Positions 47,748 through 59,459 of a stretch of 64,000 nucleotides of DNA are shown piece by piece. The stretch is from Panopea generosa (Eukaryota > Mollusca > Bivalvia > Adapedonta > Hiatellidae). Within the stretch, counting starts at the first letter, position 1. Every line of letters begins with the position of its first letter. The position numbers and the translations under genes are program-made. The stretch is from positions 25,397,339-25,461,338 of the forward strand of contig CM055898.1 of the NCBI GenBank assembly GCA_029582155.1, given 5' to 3'. The notes under the pieces are model-generated. The model was not told the DNA's origin and searched no databases. It saw nothing but the letters and a program-made list of their open reading frames with translations.

Positions 47748-47930
47748 CATACAGTTCTTATGAATCCATGTAAAGTTAATGTAAACACCCATATAGTCCT
47801 TGTAAATCCATGTAAAGTTAATGTAAACACCCATATAGTCATTGTAAATCCATGTGAAGTTAATGTAAACACCAAAACAGTTCTTATAAATCCATGTAAA
47901 GTTAATGTAAACACACAACATATAGTTCTT
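47748..47930. repeat. 42-bp minisatellite, about four copies
   Basis: GTAAACACCCATATAGTCCT then TGTAAATCCATGTAAAGTTAAT, four units plus a partial, immediately after the SINE tail. Confidence 0.92.
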
Positions 47931-47931
47931 A

Positions 47932-47932
<1 letters not shown>

Positions 47933-47979
<47 letters not shown>
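47933..47979. repeat. (TA)n microsatellite
   Basis: About 22 uninterrupted TA units. Confidence 0.95.
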
Positions 47980-47980
<1 letters not shown>

Positions 47981-48064
47981 ACATATGTCATTACAATGTA
48001 TATACAATGTATACATGTTATATATCTAAAATATTTATTACAATGTATAATACATATATTTAAT

Positions 48065-49075
48065 TTTAATTATAGTATTTATAATGGTTTTATGGTCTCT
48101 GTTGTTTTGTCTTGTTAAGGATGTTTTATAGTTTCTGTTGTTTTGTCGTATTAAGGGTGTTTTATAGTCTCTGTTGTTTAGTCCTGTTAAAGATGTTTTA
48201 TAGTCTCTGTTGTTTTAACTTGTTAAGAATGTTTCATAGTCTTTGTTATTTAACTTGTTAAGAATGTTTCATAGTCTCTGTTGTTTTAACTTGTTAAGGA
48301 TGTTTTATAGTCTCTGTTGTTTTGTCTTGTTAAGGATGTTTTATAGTCTCTGTTGTTTTAACTTGTTTAGGATGTTTTATAGTTGCTGTTGTTTTAACTT
48401 GTTTAGGATGTTTTATAGTCTCTGTTGTTTTAACTTGTTTAGGATGTTTTATAGCCTCTGTTGTAAATTAACTTGTTTAGGATGTTTTATAGTCTCTGTT
48501 GTTTTAACTTGTTAAGGTTGTTTTATAGTCTCTGTTGTTTTAACTTCTTAAGGATTTTTTGTAGTAGCTGTTGTTTTGTCTTGTTAAGGATGTTTTATAG
48601 TCTCTGTTGTTTTAACTTGTTAAGGGTGTTTTGTAGTTTCAGTTGTTTTAACTTGTTAAGGTTGTTTTATCTAAGTTTCAGTGGTTTTAACTTGTTAAGG
48701 TTATTTTATAGTATTGGTTGTTTTGTCTTGTTAAAGATGTTTTATAGTTTCAGTTGTTTTAACTTGTTAAGGTTGTTTTATAGTTTCAGTTGTTTTAACT
48801 TGTTAAGGTTGTTTTATAGTTTCAGTTGTTTTAACTTGTTAAGAATGTTATAGTCTCAGTGTGTTGTTTTAACCTGTTAATGGTGTTTTATAGTCTCTGT
48901 TGTTTTGTCTTGTTAAAGATGTTTTTTAGTATAACCTGTTAATGGTGTTTTATAGTCTCTGTTGTTTTGTCTTGTTAAGGATGTTTTTTAGTATCTGTTG
49001 TTTTGTCTTGTTAAGGATGTTTATAGACAATGATTTTTTAACTTTTTAAGGATGTTGTAGAGTCTCTGATGTCTC
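48065..49075. repeat. 36-bp minisatellite
   Basis: About 27 copies of GTTTTATAGTCTCTGTTGTT then TTAACTTGTTAAGGAT. The length is a multiple of three, so it reads as a 12-residue FNLLRMFYSLCC repeat without stops. Not a gene. Confidence 0.94.
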
Positions 49076-49079
49076 TGAT

Positions 49080-49200
49080 AATTGGCGATGTCTTAAGAAC
49101 ATTCTATCACTCACTGCTAAGGTCTTGACTCCAATTTGGCCTGAAATCTATATATGAGAAGTATTCCAGATATTTGCTAGACATTTGAGTAAAAACAGTG
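49080..49200 (+). mobile_element. Decayed SINE family-2 fragment
   Basis: ATCACTCACTGCTAAGGTCT and GAGAAGTATTCCAGATATTT match the head-body junction of family 2; the rest is lost. Confidence 0.5.
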
Positions 49201-49216
49201 GCTTTTCCCAGTTTAA

Positions 49217-49505
49217 TTGGCCCTGTTATCTCAGTCAGGAGCTTTCTGACTATCAATCCAGGAGTCTTGAGTTTACATCCCCGTCTTGCCACAGTCTCTG
49301 TGATGATTGATATACTACACGGCATTTCATTGTTATTCATATCTCACCGCTGTTCAAGTGGGAAAGTTACACAATTTCAGTTCCTTGCGAAAATATATGT
49401 GCTGCAGTTTTGGTTTAAATTCTAGGATCCCACGAAAAAGTGGTTATGTAAACTGATCATATACTAGCCCTTGATGGCATAAATATGATGCTTAATATTC
49501 ATTTA
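49217..49505 (+). mobile_element. SINE family 1, diverged
   Basis: GGCCCTGTTATCTCAGTCAG head, TATCAATCCAGGAGTCTTGA, then body ending GATGCTTAATATTCAT. Confidence 0.82.
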
Positions 49506-49582
49506 ATGTTCCTCCTCTCCACCAAATTATGGATGGCTCATTGTAACCGTAAATTCAAAATGATGTTAGACTCCATTATGAA

Positions 49583-49866
49583 TAGCCAGACCTGGTTAGC
49601 TCAGTTGGTAACACATCTAACTATCAATCCAGGGGTCATGAGTTTGAGTCCCCACATGGCCACAGTCCTTGTGATGATTGATATAAGACATTACATCTCA
49701 TTATCAGCTTTCATCACAGATTCAAGTGGAAGAGTTATCAGTTAATTGTGGAGATGTGTGTGCTCGAGAAATTGTTAACCTTCCAGGATCTCAGGAAAGA
49801 GTGCTAAGGTTAACTGATTATCTGTAAGCCCTCATTGGCATAAAACTCATCTTAATATTCAATCAT
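49583..49866 (+). mobile_element. SINE family 1
   Basis: CCTGGTTAGCTCAGTTGGTA and GGGGTCATGAGTTTGAGTCC, full body, CTTAATATTCAATCAT end. Head-to-tail with the copy at 49,217, 78 bp apart. Confidence 0.88.
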
Positions 49867-50397
49867 TATATTGTATCCATTATAAATAACATTGTAAACA
49901 ACCAGTAAAAAGATGCCAGAGGTGTTTAAATATGCCAGTTTTTAAGTGAACCTCATTTGAAGTTTATTTATAGCAACTTAAGTCAGTCAGTTTATTGAGT
50001 CTGTTTGCATAATTTATGATTTAATGAAAAGTTCAATTTTAGTCATACAATAATCAACTTCAATTAATTTAGCTAAACCCAGTTGTGGAACCTGGGTCTC
50101 CATTAGGATATGCAAGTAAACTCATGTCTCAATATGAAGGGTGTTTTACCAGCAGTTAGTAAATAGTTGTACCATTGTCAAGTTTTAAAAAATGACTCAC
50201 AGTTTTGGCTTGTACACTTTGGTGTTGAAAAAACAAATGGTTCTAGAACCATTCCGACATTCATCATTTGAATATGCAAAGTGGTACATTTTAGCATCTT
50301 AGTATGGAAAATTTATAAAAAAAAAAGACAATAGTCCACTTATTTCGCTTTGGCCTTTTGTAGAAACTGTAGAAACTGTCAGCTTCAAATGAGTTAA
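49867..50397. other. No recognised feature
   Basis: AT-rich; nothing supported. Confidence 0.5.
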
Positions 50398-50590
50398 GCA
50401 GGCGCTAGGTTGTGCATTGGATAGAGTGTTGGTCATTCACACCAGAGGTTGTGGGTTCAATACCAGGCTCGATATGATGGTCTCTCAAAAACAACACTCA
50501 GTACTGGTTCTACCTCAGAAATGGACTTGTGACTGATTCATATATTATGCTCTGAGCTTTCTTTGCAAGTGAGCTAAAATAAATTCATAT
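50398..50590 (+). mobile_element. SINE family 4
   Basis: TTGTGCATTGGATAGAGTGT (box A), GAGGTTGTGGGTTCAATACC (box B), body with CAACACTCAGTACTGGTTCT and a TAAAATAAATTC tail. Confidence 0.82.
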
Positions 50591-50825
50591 AAAATAAACT
50601 AAGAGAAAAGTCAATGTTGTAAAGATGTTTTATAAAGCTGCACTCAAAATAAGAAACAAAAAATCCATATAGATTCATATTTCATTAGAAAAATATCTGC
50701 AGTAACTTTTAGTGGACAATTGTTTTACCATGCTGAGCTCCAGCCTAAGCAGTGATTCTTTATTTTTGCTACATGTTCCAAAATGATATATTTAAATGTT
50801 ATACAATCTCTCCAACATAACTCAT

Positions 50826-50996
50826 TGTTAACACTTCTACCAGCTTGAGAAGGAATGATTTCATAAACTCAAATGTGGAGAACATGTGTAGTTTTATTTT
50901 TTGAGTGACATCATACAATATACGAATGCATACATTTTAAAAATTATTGATTCCATACATTATACGAATAAATAATTTAAACGAAATGAATGAACA
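50826..50996 (-). repeat. 3' LTR of the gypsy-like element
   Basis: Plus-strand TGTTAACACTTCTACC to AAATGAATGAACA, aligned along its length with 53281-53453. Confidence 0.85.
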
Positions 50997-51419
50997 TCCC
51001 TTTTTCTTACAAGAAAGTGAAAAAGTGTCAGTTTGATATTTCTTTAAAATGTATGTCGTTAAATTAGATCAGTCAAATATAATCCAATATGACAATTTTA
51101 CAAATCTTAAATAACAGAATAGAGTTGAATCCAGTTTTAAACTTTAAAATTCAAACAATACATATTTTCAAAATATCATATTCAAATTATATGAATAAAT
51201 AGTAACTTTATAATTATACTAATTGTCCTTTTTATATATAACTAAAATACTAAAACTGCTTGTTTGCATAGTTATCAAAAGAAATACAAAATGAAATTAT
51301 GCTTCTGTAGCAAACTTTAAGTTTAAAGTCTGTTTCATTTAAACACAATTCTGACTAGAATTTTGACTAGAATTTAACATAGTCCTTCAGATAGTTTGGT
51401 TCCCTGGTTTTTCGTTAAG

Positions 51420-51725
51420 GGTGAACCCGTGGCACGAGTGATGGACTTCACTTCCTGACATATTTCACAATGGTCTGCTTAATTTCCGTGTTCATTCCCG
51501 ACCAGAATACCCTTCCTCTTGATCTACGGATCTACGGATCATGCTGTCATATCCCAAGTGTGTGCTATGGAGTCTATGTTTAATATTGCTTCTGAGAGAC
51601 TTTGGGTTTACGATTGCTTCACCCTTTAAGACTATTCCATCTTGATGACTCAGTGTCACTAGTAATGTCTTAGTATGCCATAACAGAGAGTGGTACTCCT
51701 TCTTTAGATTCCAGCCATCCTTCAA
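51420..51725 (-). pseudogene. Integrase N-terminal zinc-finger remnant
   Basis: The frame contains QDGIVLKGEAIVNPKSLRSN and HRLHSTHLGYDSMIRRS. After a frameshift or stop, FWSGMNTEIKQTIVKYV follows, the hallmark region of Ty3/gypsy integrases before the catalytic core. The core itself is gone. Confidence 0.8.
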
Positions 51726-51932
51726 TAATGAATTTGATTAATTCTTAAAGTTTTGGTCATTCGCAGTGGCATTTTTAACTTCTATTATACGCATTAATAT
51801 TCAAAATCCTTGGCCTATCAGATTTCAGATCTGATTACTCTTCCAGAAATGCTCTACTGAGACAGTCCACGTTAAATGGTTCACGCCTTTTACAAATTTA
51901 AATTCAGTCTCTTCAAGATATTTTGTTAGCGC

Positions 51933-52190
51933 TTAAATAGGAGCTTGACTGAGTGGTTTCTTTAATATGGCATCAAGTGACTTGTAATCATTTTGGACAA
52001 TCACTTTTCTGCCGTATGTATACTGGTCAAAGTGCTCAAGACCAAATAGCATTGACAAAGCTTCCTTTTCAATTTGAGCCCAGTTTCTCTCATTTGGTTT
52101 CAAACCTCTAGATGCAAATTCAATAGGCTTCCCATCTTGCAGCAGTATAGCACCCATGCCATCTTTGCTGCTATCTACCCTTGAATCACA
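51933..52190 (-). pseudogene. RNase H domain remnant of the gypsy-like pol
   Basis: GAILLQDGKPIEFASRGL, NERNWAQIEKEALSMLFGLE, HFDQYTYGRKVIVQNDYKSL and ILKKPLSQAP are classic Ty3/gypsy RNase H motifs in order. The frame ends early and is not joined to an intact RT. Confidence 0.88.
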
Positions 52191-52345
52191 ACTTGTTGAC
52201 TTGGATCAGAACAAGCTAATACTGGGGCTTCGGTTAGTTTTGATTTCTTTAAACGTAGCTTGACATTCTTCAGACCAGTTTTATTTGACATCCTTTCACG
52301 TTAATGCTCAAATAGGTTCATGAATGTTGGCTAAATCAGGCATGA
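52190..52345 (-). pseudogene. C-terminal RT (connection) remnant
   Basis: Broken frame with MPDLANIHEPI, then WSEECQATFKEIK, the region between RT and RNase H in gypsy elements. Two or more stops interrupt it. Confidence 0.7.
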
Positions 52346-52759
52346 TGGCTAAGGTAACAGGTATTAATATGCCTCTTTCTGCTAAGGTGCGGAGTTCAAG
52401 TTTAACATCATCTTTGATTGTAAGTGGACTTTTTCTACTAGGAAGTGTCTTAGGCTTATAACCTGATAATTCTTTCATAGTTTCTTTATTCTAATGCTCA
52501 TTGTAACTTACCCTGTGTGGCACCTTTTCATTATTATACTGTTTTTCAGATTGTTTTAGTTTTCTACCTTCAGACTTGTAGACTTTGTTTATTTTCTGTC
52601 CTGCTGTGTCTATCAGTTCTCTAACATGTTTGTTTAATTGTTCATATGCTCTTGCAATTTGAATGCATTTGTCTAGCTCCAGTTTATCCTCTCTTAACAG
52701 GCAATCCCGTAAATTTACCGCTTGTGATGAACGCTATTTGTCTTGAATTATTCGATCCT

Positions 52760-53101
52760 TTTCAGCAAAATAGCATGACTCTACACGCTTGCGAAGCTCT
52801 GTAAGAATATGTTGGAATGATCATGGTAGTCTTCCAATTTAGTGTTCCAAAACCTATGTGATTCAAGCACTTCATTTTTCCTTTGATTGCAGTACTTTTC
52901 AATGTTTGTATACACTTTTTCTGGGTCATCTTTATCATCTGCAGATTCCCAAACAAACTGGTCATATATTTCATTTACCTTGGATCCAGCACAATGCTGG
53001 TTTGTACCTTTTTAGCTTTTTCTGATGCTACATTGGTAGACATATAAACTTCCATTTCTTGTCTCCATTTGGTGCGGAGGTTTAAATAACGACTCAGCCA
53101 T
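52760..53101 (-). pseudogene. Gag remnant of the gypsy-like element
   Basis: A possible start ATG lies at 53101. Pieces such as WRQEMEVYMSTNVASEKAKK and, in another frame, a YDQFVWES-like stretch resemble Gag of Ty3/gypsy elements. Frames are interrupted. Confidence 0.6.
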
Positions 53102-53280
53102 GTCCGTTATTTAGTCATTCAGGGTTAAATCTGTTGACAACGAGTTCAGTTCGAATGGTTTTGGGAAGAACACGAGTTTCGTACTTAGTAAATTCACTCA
53201 AGCAGAAATAATCAGTCAATTTTTGGATTACTTGTGGTACAGTACTTCGGGTACGGCCAGGTTCTATATCACTGCCACCA

Positions 53281-53453
53281 TGTTTACACTTGTACTAGCT
53301 GGAGAAATAATGATTTCATAAACTCGAATGTGGAGAACCATGTAGTTTTATTTTTTTGAGCGACATCGTACAATAACACGAATGCATAAATATTACAAAT
53401 GATTGATTTCATACATTATACAAATAATAGAAATTAAACAAAATGAATCAACA
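53281..53453 (-). repeat. 5' LTR of the gypsy-like element
   Basis: Plus-strand TGTTTACACTTGTACTAG to AAATGAATCAACA. Several substitutions and indels against the other LTR show the insertion is not recent. Confidence 0.85.
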
Positions 53454-53534
53454 ATTGTCACGTGGTCCTGTGTTTTATCAAACCTTTTGAGTTTTAAATA
53501 GGTATAAATCATTGTGGAATATGAATGGGTTCAT

Positions 53535-53721
53535 ATACAATAAAACCTGTCTTAGGCAGTCAGACAATGAAAAGCATCAAAAGTGGTCTTTTGAGACAGG
53601 TTGTGGCTTGGTACAGGTTAAATTGCTCTTAAACCCTAGAAGTGACAAATATCAAATGTGGCTGCTTTAAAGACAAGTAGTTTCTTAATAGAGGTGACCC
53701 CTTACACAGGTTAGACTGTAT
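53535..53721. mobile_element. MITE-like repeat, copy 2
   Basis: The left end ATACAATAAAACCTGT and right end (reversed) ATACAGTCTAACCTGT form imperfect inverted ends around a ~190-bp non-coding body with AGACAGGTTGTGGCTTG. Related to 25,070-25,255. Confidence 0.65.
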
Positions 53722-53734
53722 TCAGGGTACACCT

Positions 53735-53850
53735 GGGTGGATGCCCTGCAGCACTGTCTAAGGATCACATGCATCTCCCTACTGAGGTCATGGGTTCAAA
53801 CCCAGTTTGAATCATCAGAAATATATAGAAACTGTTGAAGGATGGTCGAG
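53735..53850 (+). mobile_element. Decayed SINE family-2 fragment
   Basis: CTGTCTAAGGATCACATGCA and GAGGTCATGGGTTCAAACCC, with a short body GAAACTGTTGAAGGATGG. Confidence 0.55.
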
Positions 53851-54220
53851 GTAGGGCAATCCCGACAATACAGAATTGAACAAAAGACTTAAATTTAACT
53901 TCTTACAATTTAATTACAATATATATAAGAAACAATATAATAATAATAAATGAAATATTAATAGTTTTATATCACTTTATATAAAGCCACGTATTAATAC
54001 TCAGTTACACCTTTTTACACTTTATTCTCAAAGTTTGTCAAAGTTTGTGTTACGGTTTTAAATCACATCATCTTGTTTATGGTAGACTCGTTGGTCTCTT
54101 CTCTTCATACCACATTTCACCATCAGACGAGCCATCCATGTGTCCTTTATTGCACCTATTTAGCTTACGACTCCTAGTCATTAACGTCGACACTTTGTAG
54201 TCGTAATCTCCATATCGTCC
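53851..54220. other. No recognised feature
   Basis: AT-rich; nothing supported. Confidence 0.5.
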
Positions 54221-54224
54221 TGAT

Positions 54225-55140
54225 GTCACCGATACTCTCTCACCACCAAAGCTATCATAACCAATGTCACCATTACTTCCTCAACATCAATGCTATTGTC
54301 ACCAATGTCACCAAAACTCTCTTGTCACCAATGTTACTAATACTCTCTTGTCACCATGCTCTCCTCACCAATGTCACCAATACTCTCTCATCACCATGCT
54401 CTCGTCACCAATGTTATCATTACTCGCTCATCACCATGCTCTCGTCACCAATGTCACCAATACTCTCTCGTCACAGTGCTCTCTTCACTAATGTCACCAA
54501 TTCTCTCTTGTCACCAATGTCACCAATACTCTCTCATCACCATGCTCTCGTCACCAGTGTCACCAATACTCTCTCATCACCATGCTCTCATCACCAATGT
54601 CACCAATACTCTGTCATCACCATGCTCTCCTCACCAATGTTACCATTACTCTCTCGTCACCATGCTCTCATCACCAATGTCACCATTACTCTCTCGTCAC
54701 CATGCTCTTGTCACCAATGTCGCCAATACTCTCTCATCACCATGCTCTCATCACCAATGTCACCAATACTCTCTCATCACCATGCTCTCATCACCAATGT
54801 CACCTGAATGCTTTCACGTCACCAATGCTCTCGTCACCAATGTTACCATAACTCTCTCGTCACCATGCTCTCATCACCAATGTCACCAATACTCTGTCGT
54901 CACCATGCTCTTGTCACCAATGTCACCAATACTCTCTCATCACCATGCTCTTGTCACCAATGTCGCCAATACTCTCTCGTCACCATGCTCTCATCACTAA
55001 TGTCACCAATACTCTCTCGTCATCATGCTCTCATCACCTGAATGCTCTCGCGTCACCAATGCTCTTGTCACCCATGTTACAATTACTCTCTCGTGACCAT
55101 GCTCTCATCACCAATGTCACCAATACTCTCTCGTCAACAA
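54225..55140. repeat. 40-bp minisatellite
   Basis: About 23 copies of CTCTCATCACCATG plus CTCTCATCACCAATGTCACC then AATACT, with CTCGTCACC variants. Two units carry a CTGAATGCT insertion (about 54,800 and 55,035), marking a local block duplication. Long plus frames are repeat shadows. Confidence 0.94.
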
Positions 55141-55660
55141 TACTCCCCAAAACCTCAGTCCTCAGGTTCATGAGGAAGACAATTAAAATTACTTGACTTT
55201 TCTTTGCTTATTATTTGAGAGCCTCAGAATAGACCAAAAGTTCTCTAATCTTTAATATCATTACCATAATACTCACAGTGGTTCAGCTCAGGCATAATGT
55301 ATGCATTTTAGATATTCCTCCATTAAAAAAACTGGATGTTACATGAACAAATATGAAGGGTCTTCCTTGGCTAATGAAACGTGGTGTCTTATATCACCTG
55401 TAAAAAAGGTGTCATTATTGACCATAATTTATGTATAAACATGGTGTTTCTCCTCAATCTGCTACATGTGATGAAAAAATGCCAATTAAAAACTGTTTTA
55501 ATTATCTCAGATAAACAAAATACAACAGATGTAAAACATTTACCTGTATTTTATGTATTTGAACAAAATACAGCTTGTTTAAATCAGAAATTATATTATT
55601 TTGTTTGCTTATGATAAAAGTGTTTTTATATCTGCTGATGGGTGACTAAAAATATAAAAT
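55141..55660. other. Mostly unrecognised
   Basis: A family-2 SINE tail may lie at 55,275-55,345 (CAGTGGTTCAGCTCAGGC, TCCTCCATTAAAAAAACTGG). A 77-residue frame at 55,381-55,614 has no recognisable motif. Confidence 0.4.
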
Positions 55661-55662
55661 TG

Positions 55663-55885
55663 AAGTGCCCAGTCGTTAATCATACAAAATTTCTTATCTG
55701 GTGATGTAGCATGAATGATCAGAGGGTTGTGGGTTTGATCCTCTGCCACGGTTATGTGTGGTGTCCTTGAGCAAGTCACTTTCGCATATGCTTAGTACTG
55801 GTTCTAGCCAGGAAGACTTCGAGCGTGATTTGCCTAAGTTGTAAGAACTTGTTTCACAATCGAAGTAAAATAAATAAGTTTAAAC
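55663..55885 (+). mobile_element. SINE family 3
   Basis: GGGTTGTGGGTTTGATCCTC (box B), TATGCTTAGTACTGGTTCTA, GGAAGACTTCGAGCGTGATT and an AATCGAAGTAAAATAAATAA end. Confidence 0.8.
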
Positions 55886-55894
55886 TTATGATCA

Positions 55895-56215
55895 CCATGA
55901 CATTCAACCTGTTCAAGATCTAGTTCTGAAGCTCAAAGGTCAAGGTTACACTTAGAGGTTAAATTTATAAAAAAGAGCCTTAAGTATGTTTATGAAAAGT
56001 GGTCTTTGTGTATGATCTGTACTTCATTTTCAATGAGGAACTTTTTAATTTTTTTACACAAATGATGACCATGACATGTTGTGTGTGTGCAACACTCAGG
56101 TCAGAAGGTCAAGGTCACATATTTCATGAAAAACCTTACCTATAGTCACAAACTTCATAATAAGTCATAGACCACTTTGAGGGCAATTGTCACTTACTGG
56201 TGACAATTCTTGCTT
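55895..56215. repeat. Dispersed repeat with AGGTCAAGGT words
   Basis: CATGACATTCAACC and CATGACATGTTG, plus AAAGGTCAAGGTTAC and AAGGTCAAGGTCAC, recur about 180 bp apart. It ends in CAATTGTCACTTACTGGTGACAATTCTTG, which holds a GTCAC...GTGAC inverted motif. Type common in bivalves as I recall. Confidence 0.55.
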
Positions 56216-56386
56216 GTAACTATCATACTAATCTCTTTTACTTTCTTTCCTATTTGATATACATGCACTAGTAATCAAGTTACAATGAAAATACATATAC
56301 ATCCATATCACAGGTGTTGACTACCTTCTGACATTACAAGTATCTCTACCCATGAATTTTCTTTAAAAATTCTCCTTTATCATTTG

Positions 56387-56685
56387 CCAGGCCCGATTAG
56401 CTCAGTCGGTAAAGCATCTGACTATCAATCCAAGGGTTGTGAATTTGAATCCCCATCTGGCAACAGTCTCCATGATGATTAATATATGGCAGTGTGTCTC
56501 ATTATCATTCATCTCTCACTGCTGATTCATGTGGGAAAGCTATCAGTTACTTGCAGAGATGGGGTATGCTCAAGTACTGGTTAACCTTTCAGGATCCCAG
56601 CAAACAGTGGTTAGGTTAACTGATTGTCTGTTAATCCTAATTGGCATAGACATGATGCTAAATATTCAGTCAATCAATCTTCTCA
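56387..56685 (+). mobile_element. SINE family 1
   Basis: GCCCGATTAGCTCAGTCGGT head, complete body and (AATC)n tail. Confidence 0.9.
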
Positions 56686-56689
56686 TAAT

Positions 56690-58000
56690 ATCTTTATAAT
56701 AGTTCAAAATTTAATGCAGTCATTCCTTTCATTTTGCCCTCATGACATTTTAAGACGCTATTTTTCTGAAACACTTCCTCATAAACAGTATGAGTAGAGC
56801 TCATAAGATGAATCCATAAAGATGCAAGTTAAGTTAGCTGTTTTGAGATTAAGATATTGATTAAAATTCAGAACCTTTTAAAACCTCATGTTTTTATTTG
56901 GCAATCTTTTTGGCAAAATATCATAAATTATCTATAGTTTTTGATTTGATTTAAATATTGCAAAAATAGAAAACACCATAATATCCATGATATACAAACT
57001 TACTTGTATATTGAATTTTAGTTGATAAGAAAATGCAGTATTTTAGGCTTTGTTTTGAAACTGCATTTGTCTTCTGATACAGGATTTAAAGGGACTTTTC
57101 TAAATTTTAAATTGGCTAAAAACTTTTTTTTCAATATATCATGCCTATATATACTCATTAACCCCATATTACCAAAACGATATTTAGTTAAACATGCCAA
57201 AATAATATATTTAAAAGGGTTTCCCAATTTCACCCATGTACCCAGGATAAACTAAAACAGGTTTTCTGCTTAAAATGGAAACATATTTCGTGACGTATCA
57301 AATGAATGACGTGATTTCAACTTGATTTCTATTTGATCCGACATGTTGGTTATGTATAGTAGAATTTGTTTCATCTTAGAAAGAGTCTGAATGGTATCAA
57401 GCAGTATTTAGGTGCTGTCTATTTTTAGAATGAGGATTTCACTTCAGTTTTACCACTCCATTTAAAATATCGTTTTGACATATTTGAAATAGTAAATCAT
57501 TCACATTTATTAATTAAATTAATGATAATGAGATGAAAAAACTAATGTTTTCAGACATTTTCGTATATCAATTTTTCCTGATATACTGCATTTAAGGTCA
57601 GTTGATGAAAGGCTGCTAGTCATTTCATAATAACAGCAGTGATTATGCAATAAGGACAACAAGGTATTGCTGTAATGAAAAGTCATACTGTAAGTGTTTA
57701 ATGAAACTTCATTTCTTTGATGCAGAATTTCTGGTCACTGAGTCAAAGGTCACAGTCATTTTTTAATTTTCTTATGATGGTTATTTAAGCAAATAACATT
57801 AATGGTTGTGTTAGTCAGTCTACAATAATAACTCCAGAGAATCATATTGTGAACTGAATAGATATAAATATATAAAATATTACTTTACTGTACAGTACTT
57901 TATTTTAATAAAATCAAATAAAATTACTAATAACTAAGTTAAATGTCTATCTGTAGCACTGATTTGATTATGGTTGATCGAATATGATTTTGTTATTCTT
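56690..58000. other. No recognised feature
   Basis: AT-rich unique-looking sequence. Short frames on both strands at 57,018-57,255 overlap each other and match nothing I know. Confidence 0.45.
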
Positions 58001-58097
58001 TTAATGGGAAATCAGCAATCAAACTATAAAGGTAAGTATATAAATATAAAGATGATGAAACTCGTCCCAGAAGTTTTAAGACCATATCATATTTTTG

Positions 58098-58190
58098 AAA
58101 AAAAAAAAAAAAGAAAAAAAAAAAAAAGAAAAAAAAAAAGAAAAAAAAGAAAAAAAAAAAAAAAGAAAAAAAGAAAAAAAAAAAAAAGAA
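58098..58190. repeat. Poly-purine (A)n(G) tract
   Basis: About 90 bp of A runs with single G interruptions; the source of a Lys/Arg false frame. Confidence 0.95.
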
Positions 58191-58194
58191 TGTA

Positions 58195-59440
58195 AATCCT
58201 CTACCAGTTTACCATCATTTGCTGCAGTCTATCTACTGCAGATTATTGTGAGATTTTAACTTTTGACATTGTTGTCCAATGTCAAACATTAATTAAGGTT
58301 AAAGCCTGATGGCCATTTTTACCTCATCTTGATGTAACTGCCTTATAAAAGATGTGACTTTGGACCAATGAGTCCCAAATGACTAATAAAGCTTTTCATT
58401 ATGTCTGGTCAAAAATGGCTGATTGGTGGCCATTTTGTTTATTTTCTTGCTGAAGGAATTACAATTCAGTTGTATTTGCTCTAAACAATAAGGGGATTTT
58501 CGCATTCCCTTAGAGCAGTGAGGTTGAAAGGTAGATGCGCATTTTTTTTAAAATAAGAAAGATGAAATATGGCTGACTATAAGCCAGGTTTGTTTACCCT
58601 TGTATCAAATACTTACTATTCTTTGATACAAATCAAATTCAGTAAATGTCAGTGGTCAAGATCACTTATATCTGCTGATGTTGCGGGTTTGAGCCATGCA
58701 ACTTAGTCCAAAAACAATTAAATGAGAAATATATATTGCCAGCTATGGAACAGTGTTCCATTGAAAATGTCAGTAACATCCTCCCCTCCCCTCCCCACCA
58801 CTCCATCCCCAGTGTAACTAAATGTACAGTAAAATATACAATTTTGTTGAAACTGGTAGAGGATATGTATTGTTATGTAATATTTCAGTTTTTCATATAT
58901 AAACTTGACCTGGGCTCAGGAAACTGCGTAATACCTTAAAAACATAAATTGCACATATTATATTATATTATTCCAGTGGTTCTCTTCTAAAGTCCATTCC
59001 TACCAAATACATAAATTTGAGTAAATTGAAATTTATATGCTTAAAAAAGGCAAAGATTTTTTCTCTAAGCCTTTAAGAAAAATTGTCCATGCATTACAAA
59101 ATGGAACTGATTTCTTTAGCCCTGGTTTTATGTGTTTTCTTCTTAAACTTATTGTATATATGTTTGAAATGTTATCTTTAAATGTTAAAAGTTTACAAAC
59201 ACAAACACAAAACACACAAGAACAAAGTTCTCAGAGCAATAAGAATTTGATTGACAACTACATGATACCGTATTCCTCCGAATAAAAAAATATTGCTTCA
59301 AAATTGGTGGGGTGTGTTTATTAGGGGAAGAGCACTTATACGGGGGTATACGGTTAATTAGTGTGACTTAGTCAGTGGACAATATTGATGAAGGATGAGA
59401 AATGATGTAATAAAAAAAAGGACTATTAACACAATATGAT
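58195..59440. other. No recognised gene
   Basis: A tRNA-like SINE remnant may lie at 58,640-58,700 (TGGTCAAGATCACTTATATC, TTGCGGGTTTGAGCC). Otherwise AT-rich. Confidence 0.4.
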
Positions 59441-59459
59441 GTGTTTAAGTATTATCTCC

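Larger units (their letters stand above)
50826..53453 (-). mobile_element. Internally deleted Ty3/gypsy-like LTR retrotransposon
   Basis: A 2.6-kb element on the minus strand bounded by two 171-173 bp direct repeats with TG...CA ends. Just inside the 5' LTR is TGGTGGCAGT, a plausible tRNA primer-binding site. Just before the 3' LTR is the purine tract AAGAAAAAGGGA. In minus order the interior holds Gag, a short RT-end piece, RNase H and an integrase zinc-finger piece, all with stops or frameshifts. Protease, most of RT and the integrase core are missing. No clean 5-bp target duplication is evident. It is inactive. Confidence 0.88.

Noticed and set aside
54223..55000. Overlapping 194- and 214-residue His/Ser/Pro-rich ORFs
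   Set aside because: The 40-bp repeat rotates through three frames, giving overlapping pseudo-proteins of similar composition.
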